Shown piece by piece: positions 55,056 through 64,000 of a stretch of DNA of 64,000 bases (within the stretch, counting starts at the first letter, position 1; every line of letters begins with the position of its first letter). Both the position numbers and the translations under genes were made by a program. Below the pieces are notes generated by a model. The model ran no database searches. It was not told the origin of the DNA and saw only the letters and a list, made by a program, of their open reading frames with translations. The DNA is from Chelonoidis abingdonii (lineage: Eukaryota > Chordata > Testudines > Testudinidae): the NCBI RefSeq assembly GCF_003597395.2, contig NC_133769.1:179074275-179138274 (forward strand), given 5' to 3'.

Positions 55056-56554
55056 GAATACTTCCTTTCTAATCAGAAACCTGTTTCAGGTCATTAGATG
55101 AGTGTATGTCAGGATGGAAGGTACTTTAGCCCCTGTCCATGCACTGGATAGCTGTCCTAGGAACAAGTTTTGCCTTCCTCTGAAGTGTGGAGAATTACAG
55201 AAAACAGAATACAAGAGGGTTGCTACTGGACTAGATAGACCAATCTGATCCAGCACAGTAGGTGATGGGATATTGGACTAGATTAATCAAAGGCCTTGTC
55301 CAATAGGGTGAGCCGTCTGGGGGTCTGGATTAGATGGACCAAATATCTGTTCTGGTGGGGTAGGAGGCAGGATTTGAGACTACTAGGTCCACAAATCTTA
55401 TCTAGTAGGACAAAATTCTACAACTGACAATGTCTTTCTCTTCCCCTCACCCCCAATGCAACACTACAATGGAACAAACTGTGAACAGTAAGTTTCCCAG
55501 TGAGGCACCATATTACAGGCGAGTAATGCCCACCTAGTAAGGGCTCTAGAATGCAGAGAGGCTATTTTTTCAGACTGTCTGCCTTGTTTCTAGCTATTGC
55601 AAAGCAAGACCTAGTGAGAAGGTGGCAAATAAACCCTAAAGGAGCAAAACTGCAGGGCCAGGAGAGGGCAGTGGGTGGAAGGAAAGTAATTAATGTGTTC
55701 TCTGTGATGCCTGAGGAAAAAGCATTACCAAGAAGAGAATAGCTGCAAAATGTTTTCCATGACAGAGTGGAGCAATCTGTTTGTGTCTGAGATCTGCCTA
55801 AAAATGTGTCTGCCATACTTTCAAACACTGTTGTTTAACTGGCAGGCAGGCTGGATGGATGGGGGAAGAGAACTTGTCAGCCTTAGAGAATCTCGAGGGG
55901 GCCGTATTCTTGTTTTTCTTCTCTGTAACATTACATAATGTGAGGCACAAAATGTTTGTACAGTAGCTGTATTAGTCCTTGGGGCGAGGGGGAGGGGAAG
56001 GAGGTGGATAATTTGAGACTGTTTATTAGACCAATAAATCATTTATAATACGCTAGCTTTCAGGCCGGTCCCTTATTGCTCGTGCCAGCTACAGTATGCT
56101 GGTGACTGAATGTAAAAGAACTCATTGGAAATGGCTTCAATTCATTAACCATGAGCTGTCTGAAGTCAGACAAGAGGGTTCCAGCCAGCATGCTGCTTCC
56201 TAGCACTTCTGAAAGTAGGGCAGGTGACTCCACGAGGGCAATGGGTCAGCTGTCATATAAAAGAGAAACTGAGTGAGCACTGCAGTGAGCGAATGGCTCA
56301 GGGGACTGGTAGAAGAATATACTGGCTTGTTTCTCAGGATCAAATCCAGACTTGATTGGTAATGACCAAAAGGCGTTGCCTTCTGATATCTGCTGGCCTA
56401 TGTGAAATGATCTTGGTCGGTACCAGCCCAGCCACTTGTGGATGGATGTGCACATCAGAAGCCACCGCTGTTGGTCCTCTTGTTAGCAGTTTCAGTAGAG
56501 AGGTAGTAGACTCTTCTGCGAAGACTGACTATGGGATGGGAAGGATGGCCAAAT
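55056..56554. other. 1.5 kb without a recognised feature
   Basis: Apparently unique sequence; small frames only. Confidence 0.35.
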
Positions 56555-56705
56555 AGCTAGAGTGGTAGCCTGGGAGTGGGGAAATATGGGTTCAATTCCT
56601 TACTCTACCCCAGACTTCCTGTATGACCTCATCTATGTCACTAGGTCTCAGATCCTCCTTCATGTGTTTATAAAATAGGCACAAGAGGAGACTCTGAAGT
56701 GCCCT
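56555..56705 (+). mobile_element. MIR/CORE-SINE
   Basis: AGCTAGAGTGGTAGCCTGGG, GGGTTCAATTCCTTACTCTA, TTCCTGTATGACCTCATC and TTATAAAATAGGCACAAGAG follow the MIR order in plus orientation, worn. Confidence 0.68.
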
Positions 56706-57535
56706 GGTGATGGAACCTTTTTGTGTGAATCCACACAGGGGGGATGGTTTTACTTCTGAGCGGCCAAGCTTCCACAGTGAGTCTAACATATTGTTTAGGA
56801 AAAGGGGGAACACTGAGGTTGCAAAACTTGTAGGTAACAAGGTGGGTGAGATCATATCTTTTACTAGACCAATCAAAGTTGATCTCTCTAATATGCTGGG
56901 ACCAACAGAGCTACAACAACACTGCAACCATTTATTTAGGTTAGTCAAGACCAGAGAAGATTGGAGGAATTTCAAATGACCTAACCCAGCTAAGTTAATA
57001 GGCACCATCATGGCAGATGCAGTATTGTCAGTCACAAAGTAATGCACGTTTGGAGGGAAATACACAAGTAATACGTCCCCTTCATTGGGATCCAAATTAA
57101 CTGTATATACTCATTAAGACCTGGGCATCCTTGTGGACTATTCAGAGAAAACTTTGGCTCAAAATAAGCAAATGGCAGTTTGTATAAGAAATGGGACTGA
57201 AAATGATACTGAAAATATTGTCCTGCTACTTCATAAATTGATGGGGTGCTTTCCCTTCCTTCCCCCCTGCCATCTGTGATACTGTGCACAGTACTGATAC
57301 TAACTTAGAGCAGAAACAGAAGTTCATAAACAGAGGTTCACAAATGACATGAGGCAAGAAGAAACTTCCATATAAAGAGAGAGAGAGAGAGAGCAAAAAG
57401 ACTGACTGTTTAGAAAAAAAACTGACGGGATATAGAGCTAAACAAAATAAATGGAAGATAGAAGGTAAATCAGGGGCCAACTATTCACCATTTTAATACC
57501 ACAAAACTAAGGGGGAAGGAAATATTAGTTTACCC
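56706..57535. other. Mostly unrecognised; PLE-terminus-like word
   Basis: GGTGGGTGAGATCATATCTTTTACTAGACC and AATATGCTGGGACCAACA (56835-56910) look like a worn terminus of the PLE family at 14119 (about 80 bases). A (GA)n run lies at 57375-57393. Nothing else recognised. Confidence 0.5.
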
Positions 57536-58495
57536 GTGTGACCATGGTCCTAGTGGGGAGCCAGCTGTGGTCACTTAATTAGGGTGAATTGCAAAGAATG
57601 GTGCAGCCAAACCCCACAAAGCTGCTGGATATTCCAATACCTAGATTTACCAAGCCAGCATAGACAGCTTCTTTATTACCTCACTCAGAAGTCCAAATAA
57701 CAAAGTTCCCTTAAAAGTGATCCAGCCTCAGGCCTCCATCCAGGTACCATGTCAAATATGATGAACATTTCTGTAAATCTTATTTCATCATATAAAAGGA
57801 AAGTTCTACAAATCCCAAAGGATTGGACACATTACCTCCCAGGTTAATGAATGTTTCAGATCTTATCCAAATACATGCTATAGCCAATTCTTATTAACTA
57901 AACTAAAATTTATTAAAAAACAAAAGAGAGAGAGTATTAAGTGGTTAAAAGATCTATATGCATACTGACATGAGTTCAATTCATTGAGGCGCAGATTCAT
58001 AGCAGAGATGGTGAGCTTTGTGGTTGCAAAGAATTCCTTTAGAATTCAGTTCATAGGTCAAGTCCAATGGCCAGATACCCTATTCAGGGTGTGCCAGCAT
58101 AACTGGGACCTCAGTCTTGCAACTCAAACTTCCCCTGATGAAGTCTAAGTGGATCTGAGATGACAGAATCAGGGCCCAAGGATCTTTTATACAATTTCTT
58201 GTCCTCTTTGACAAGCTGGGATTTCCTCAGGGAACAAAAGGTAATTAGAATGACTTTGAAGGAGGTCCATCACCAGTACTTAGCTACACGAATTAACATA
58301 AGGCCATTTGCTTGTTCCTCCACCATTCACAGCACATTTCAAAGAGAGATAAATACAGAGATATCCCCTGTTTACAATTCATTTAAATAAAAACAGAATA
58401 CAGCATAGACCTGGACCGTAGATTACATTGTGGAACCCTACTCATATGTATGTAAATATACAAAACCACAAACATTATCTCCCCACATGCCTTTT
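57536..58495. mobile_element. LTR-like dispersed repeat, about 0.96 kb
   Basis: From TGTGACCATGGTCC through AAAATTTATTAAAAAACAAA (57905-57925), GACAGAATCAGGGCCCAAGG, CATCACCAGTACTTAGCTAC and ATTATCTCCCCACATG. I recall this order from a repeated turtle unit. Ends are approximate and no TSD was found. Confidence 0.5.
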
Positions 58496-60500
58496 GAGGG
58501 TTATTTATTTTGCAGGATGTTTAACCCTTTCTAGTCATGCACCACAACCCAATACGTAACTAACCTGTGAAACTCACCGCTACTAGATCTCGTTTCTGTG
58601 ATCAACAGAACAAATAGCAAAGGTAATAAACAGAATTTAATGTTCATGTATTTCTATAGTGCCTGTTACCCTCATGTGTCAGAACATAAATCAATTGCTA
58701 CATGATGGGGTTACAAAGAAAGTTTCCATAATAGGGTTGCTTGCACTTTTCTCTGAGGCATCTGGTAATGGTCATTGTCAGACAGGCTGCTGGACCACAT
58801 GCATTGTTGGTCAGATGTGATATAGCAATTATTATGTTTACATTTATCTGTGTGTTTCTTGGATGCCAGTCATGGCGCTATCTAGGTGCCATATACAATA
58901 AGATAAGGGGGTAGACTACCCAGAATAGTTTCATTGCAAGTATTGCATAAAGTGTTCTCCGATCCTTGGAAGAAATGAGCTAGCGAAAGAAAAGTATAGT
59001 TTTGATTCAGTTGATATTCATACTATAATCTGCCTTAAGTCTGCAGAGAGAGAACACTGTTTTCTGCCACTGGTAAAACTGCACAGCAGGGACACCAAGA
59101 ACTCCATCCCTGCAGTTGCCATCATGCTGGCAGGAACTCTGTGTGAAGGTCTGTTACTCCTGGGGGCAAATTCCTTGAAAACTCTTTACCTGGGCAAACA
59201 GCACTGCATGTATTGCAGAGTTCACTTGCCTCTTGCCTGCCTGCATTGAGTCCTTCTACACCACTGTCACTGTTCGGCAATGTATTTCCTTCCTTTGCAA
59301 ACCTGTTTCAGAAAGTTGCTTCCCATGGCATTTTGCCAACTGGCCAGAAGTAACTGTGTGGGGACCGGGATGACAAGAAGCTCCAGAAAGGCTGGCCTTT
59401 CCTCCCTGCACGTGCCCTGGAAGCATCCAAAGTTTTATACCATTTCTATTAAAGTGGTGGGTGTCTCCATCAGCATTCTTTGCTGTTGGTGATGCTAATA
59501 TGTGTGTACCCACCACGCTATGCGAGGTGGAGTCACTAGGCAGCAAGTAAACCTAGCTTAGGGCAGCTGGTCTAACACCATGACAGGCAGTGGAAGATAA
59601 GGTGTAAACTAGCCATAGCATTTGTGGGCACTTTGGAGCCAATATTTTGAGAGGGAAGGAGCAGAGCAGCCATGGAGGGCTGAGAAGAAGAGCTGGGGAA
59701 CAGGAATGCTCCAAGAAGCATTGTGGGTGGTTTGAGACGACGAAGAAACAACGGGAAGCGGGACGCTGTAACTGAGAAGTTTGGCAATTGTAGTCTTATG
59801 AGCCACAGCAACTCGCTAGTCGCAGAAGGGAACAGGAGATGCTTCCATGGCAACAAAGTGCCCTGGGAAGGAAGGTGGATTGTTGCTATTCTCAACAAGC
59901 TGCACAAAGATGGAAGGGGAAATGCTACCACAGGAAAAAAAACTGAAGAGGAAGGAAGGGAATAGGCTTTCTAGCAACTAGCCATATCATGGCAGGAGAA
60001 TGAGTGACAGTTGGAAAAACCAGACTGAAGAAGTTATAGGGAGAAGAGAGAGACTTCCTGGGAAAGGCAGAAAGGAAGAATATGACTGGAGAGGGTTTTG
60101 GGGGAGGCATATGAGAGTTAGGTGAACCTCTGCCTATTCAAATCCTTAGAAGGATCCCCAAGAATTGCCCCTCCTGCCCCTTGGCAGTTCCTGTGATCCC
60201 TTGGCTTGCTATTGTTACTTTCTTGAGGTTTGTTCAGGGGGCAGTCTGTGGAAAAACAGTTTCCCCTTTTGGGGTGTCCTAGAGAGCCTCTCTTCCACTC
60301 CATCCTGGAACCAGTCTTGGAGGCCAGCTCCCCTTCTCTGGGGAATGGTCAGTAGGCAGCCTGGCAGGATCATTCTTTCCTTCTCCCCCAACTCCCTCTC
60401 TGAAGGTGACTGGAAATAGCGAACATGAGACCAGCTTTGCCCATAGTGCTTTCTCACCTGTGGTTCCACTCCAGGCTGCAAACCCTGCAAGCTCTCTCTG
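58496..60500. other. 2.0 kb without a recognised feature
   Basis: Apparently unique. A 119-codon minus-strand frame at 59572-59931 has no domain I recognise. Confidence 0.35.
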
Positions 60501-60502
60501 AG

Positions 60503-60890
60503 GCTACGTCCACACTACGGCATAATTTCGAATTAGCTAAAACCGGTTTTATTAAACAGGTATTATAACGTCGATTGTGCGCGTCCACACTAGGCACATT
60601 AATTCGACAGTGTGCGTCCATGGTCCGAGGCTAGGGTCGATTTCTGGAGCCGTCCACTGTGGGTAGCTATTCTGTAGCTATCCCATAGTTCCCTCAGTCT
60701 CCCCCGCCCCTTGGAATTCCGGGTTGAGAGCCCAGTGCCTAATGGGACAAAAATCATTGTCGCGGGTGGTTCTGGGTACAGCCTCACCCCTCCCTTTGTG
60801 AAAGCAGCAGACAACCATTTCGCGCCTTTTTCCCTGAGTGAACTGAGCAAAAGCCATAGCACAGCAAGCATGGACCCTGTTGGTCTCTGA
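60503..60890 (+). mobile_element. Left part of a large turtle-type DNA transposon
   Basis: Seen: GAGGCTACGTCCACACTACG, then TTCGAATTAG, AAACCGGTTTTATTAAACAG, CACATTAATTCGACAGTGTG, CCGTCCACTGTGGGTAGCTA, CCCCTTGGAATTCCGGGTTG and ATTTCGCGCCTTTTTCCCTG. I recall this as the beginning of a long, abundant, probably non-autonomous repeat of turtles with GAGGCTACGTC termini. The opposite terminus is not in the window. Following sequence from about 60890 no longer agrees. Confidence 0.7.
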
Positions 60891-63545
60891 GTAAACGATC
60901 GTGACGTTGTAACCCTCGCGATTTGTTGACTTCCTTGGTGAACATTGACTGGCTAGAGGAGGAACGCATGGGCAGGAGGCATAACGTTTCCTGGCAGACG
61001 AAAGCAGACCTGTGCTGTGCGTGGTTCTTTGCGTTATGCCGTGTACGAGCGGCCCCTGCGTGTTTGAGGGAGTATCCTGTAGGGCGGGTGGCGCGAGGGC
61101 GGGCCCCATGACCGGATTTGCCGGTGCGGGGGGGGAAAGCCAGCTGCGTGCGGACCGGCCTTCTGTTTTCGGCTGCTGGGGACGATTCAGCGGTTCGTCG
61201 AAATTTCGTCTAACAGCGACTGCTTAGCATTCGTGTTACAAGGGCTAATGCTGTGTTTGTTAGACATAGCAAATCTATGCGTGATTTGCGTCTTTCTCCT
61301 CTGTCTAACTTGTCCGTCTAATCACCCTCATCAACTCGCGGACGTCTGCTCGGCATCCTCTAAGTAGGGAACAGCAGAGTTGGCATCTGCCCTTAGGAAT
61401 TAACGTGGAAGTCCAGCCAAGCATCTACGCTCTAGTAGAGGAGATCAAATAAAGTCACTTTGGTACCAAGTGGGAGACTCTCTCTTGCTGGGTGCTGCTG
61501 TTGACTCATGTCGCCTAGCATGCGTTCATTGCTGATTTTGCTGCCAAAGGTTGTGACTCTGCGAGAGACGATGAGCCATGGTCCTAGGTGGTAGGTGCAT
61601 TGCTGTTGTTCGCTTCAATGGTGGGGTTTACCTTGGAAGGTGAAGAACCCGACTAGGACAATATCATTACTGCTATGGCCCGGCTCAACCAGCGCCGGCG
61701 CACTTACCAGTTCGGTTGAACCAAATCGATACCATGTCGCTAGGTATTTTCATGGTGCTGTCAAGCACTGCGACATTCGTCGTCATCACGGTGACCTGTC
61801 CTCAGACGCTAATCAGTGCTCACTATTTGGTGTCAGTATTTAATGCCAGTGGCCAAAGAGTATTCCATGAGGGACGGCTCGTTGTCTGCCGAAGCAGTAC
61901 ACTTTTGTGTAAACGCGTGAAGGTCGCTTACTAAGGATGGCTTCCTCAGCTCGGCGTTGCAGAAGTATGTTCCAGGCTCTGCAGAGACAGTAACAGAGTT
62001 TGTGGGAGTCTCGCATTGTGCTGTTTTCTTTTGGGTGTACCACAACTCTGTCTACCCCTTGATTGTCGTATCGGTCGCTGAGCATGACTTTGAGCGCGTG
62101 GACAGTTGTCAGGAGTTGTATTCTAATCTACAGTGCTGACATGGCAAAGCTTGCAAGGTTGGTGGTTTTTGTGTGTGACGCTGGTATTTTGCCGTTTATA
62201 AGACTCTCTCTTTCGCAACGAATCGCCACAAAGAATTAACTTTAACTCGGGCTAGACCTCAGCAACCCAAATGTCCATGTTTTTCTTATGTGGACTAGCT
62301 GCCTTGATTAGGTTATTCTCCTCGATCGTTTGTGTGCTCCTCTGTAGCGGCGCGAGACTCTCAGTTTGGGCTGCTTGGATGGACGCTCAGAGGGCAAGCG
62401 CACACTTGGGAAGACTCACGTTGTAGCCTATCGCCGAGGAGCGACGAGGCGTGTTGCCGAGTTCCATCCATGTTCAGCTAGGAGGCAGAGTGCTGATGAG
62501 CTGTGCTCTGCACTAAGAGGCTCTAGAAGCGAAGTTGGTCTCCGGCATTTCGGTAAAACTCTTGCGCTGGGCTTTTGTTTTAAAGAGGGAGGCTGTGATG
62601 CATGTGTTGTTCCTTAAGCCCACCCCTTCAATTGATCGTTCCCTGTAGGAACACGACCCTCCTTTGTTCAGACTTGCTTAAGAAGACTCTAGTGTCCGTG
62701 TTCGTTCATTTAAATATTGCGGTTGTCTTCTGTATTCAAAGATCGGCCTAGGTTGCAACTCTCCGCCCTCCCTTTTGAGTGTATTTCTGTTGTTTTACAC
62801 ATAATATATTAAAAAGAGGCATGGAATATTTCTGACGCGGCTGCACAGCGGTCGGCTGCTGTTACAGTATGGGTTTGGGAGGAGGATAGGAGGAGTAAGT
62901 GTTATTACGCATTTCTGTTAATGACAGCCTTTGGCTTGCTTATTCTGCGGGGCATTGGTGTGAGTTGCGTCAGTTGTGCCGCGAGCTGGGTCCAGCATGT
63001 CTGTTCTACACGTCTGGGTTGAAGGACTAGAGACTAGTGTGGTAACTGGAGGTAACAATAGTATTTAGCGCCTTGCACGTGCTTCATCTGCTCCGATCTG
63101 TTTTTCGTCGCACAAAAAGGTGTGCTACTGCCTCTATCTGCTCTCCGCGGCTCGATTGGTTATTATTTTGTAAGGCACGCCGGGAGAAGCTTTCTTCTTA
63201 GGTTTTGCATGGCCGCCACCGCTGATAATATCTGTAGTCCTTACACTGTTGTCTCCTTGACGACCACTTACTCATCTCTAGCGTCTTCACTTTCCCTCTG
63301 TTTCTCTGTATGCCTATCACTCGGAAGACTTTTCCTGCTGTACTTTGTAGCTGTCCTCTCCACTTTTTCTGATTTGGAGCTCTTTCATTGCGGCTGTCGA
63401 CAAAACTGGGTCTTACTTCTTTGATTTGTTTAGCGAGATGAACAAGGCCTAATGTGTGGTGTATTGCTTCTCTGGTGCTAGAGGTGATACAGACATTTTG
63501 TATCCTTTTTCTAAAATCGATTATCTTGCTCATTTTACACTCGTG
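60891..63545. other. Anomalous CpG-rich block, probably poor-quality sequence
   Basis: About 2.65 kb with many CG dinucleotides, no long frame, and no continuous similarity to the repeat that enters it from the left. Sequence to the right (from about 63546) returns to normal AT-rich texture. Similar texture occurs at 7248-8490 and 42850-48040. Nothing can be annotated inside with confidence. Confidence 0.55.
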
Positions 63546-64000
63546 ACAAACACTTCCTCCCCCTCAACTAGATTTCATGGATTTTTTCATTCAGTAATGA
63601 TTTTCGTTTTTTAAAAAAGTTAAGTTTTTATTTTCCTTGCAAATGTTAAAAATCTCTGGAAGAGCCAAGTGAAAGCTGTTATATACCGGTGCTATTTTCA
63701 AGCTCTTTTAAGGTGACAGAATCATGTGGGTTTTTCTGCCTGTTTAAATGGTGGTGACCAACTAGGCTTATCTTCCTCCCGCACAGTGTCAGTTCCACTT
63801 TCCAGGGGTTGCTCAGTCCCAGCTAAGCCCCCGGCCACCACCCGCCGCAGCCGGGGGCTCCCACCGGCCTCAAACAAACGCCCGCGACAGTCTTCACTCC
63901 CCCTACTTCACCCCTTCCCCAGCCTGCCTTCCACCCCTCCCTTGGACATCTTCATCTCGCGTCTTTTCCGTTTCTTTCCTACGCCTTATGTGAGCTGTAG
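63546..64000. other. AT-rich then C-rich sequence, no recognised feature
   Basis: 63590-63650 is T/A-rich; 63820-63965 is strongly C-rich with several CpGs (GGCCACCACCCGCCGCAGCC). It could be the start of a GC-rich repeat or island beyond the window. Confidence 0.4.

Noticed and set aside
57375..57393. Functional GAGA-type regulatory site
   Set aside because: A plain (GA)n microsatellite with no other promoter sign.
60891..63545. CpG island promoter
   Set aside because: CpG excess comes with disrupted similarity and odd texture, not with a GC-rich promoter-like profile or an adjacent first exon.

Overview
This looks like non-coding nuclear DNA from a non-avian reptile, most likely a turtle. 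The basis is repeat content: several CR1 LINE subfamilies, MIR/CORE-SINE and L2-like remnants, at least four Penelope-like elements (PLEs), short hAT-type non-autonomous transposons, several long LTR-like repeats of a kind I associate with turtle genomes, and an endogenous retrovirus. I recognise no host exon, tRNA, rRNA or CRISPR. No open frame exceeds about 200 codons, and every recognisable protein fragment belongs to a transposable element. Family identities come from memory of consensus sequences, not from a search.

Layout. 1-700: two CR1 fragments meeting in opposite orientation. 1005-1327: hAT-type element with 8-bp target-site duplication (TSD). 4267-5352: LTR-like repeat. 6602-9298: PLE in two opposed halves around a 513-N gap. 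14119-17520: 3.4-kb PLE with inverted terminal repeats and two younger insertions. 17656-18331: near-perfect palindrome of PLE termini, itself interrupted by a 492-bp hAT-type element with exact 8-bp TSD. 18739-20730: second PLE. 21996-23182: nest of a hAT element, a TA-flanked mini-element inside it, and an adjacent solo LTR with 4-bp TSD. 24057-24278: 222-bp hAT element with exact 8-bp TSD. 28572-29739: LTR-like repeat. 33325-33520 and 36505-36838: further terminal-inverted-repeat elements. 40351-48422: 8.07-kb endogenous retrovirus with two LTRs, 4-bp TSD, a tRNA-Gln-type primer binding site and a polypurine tract. 50863-52320: third PLE, 5'-truncated. 57536-58495: LTR-like repeat. 60505-63545: start of a large turtle-type repeat running into anomalous CpG-rich sequence.

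The window records successive waves of transposition rather than cooperating genes. Three blocks (about 7248-8490, 42850-48040 and 60890-63545) differ in texture: extra single bases, excess CpG, and poor agreement with their own relatives elsewhere. The simplest reading is gap-filling with unpolished long reads, so fine detail there should not be trusted. I found no convincing new functional system. The most unusual structures are the palindrome with its nested hAT insertion, the inverted-terminal-repeat PLE, and the retrovirus with a palindromic LTR segment that each LTR seems to have half lost.
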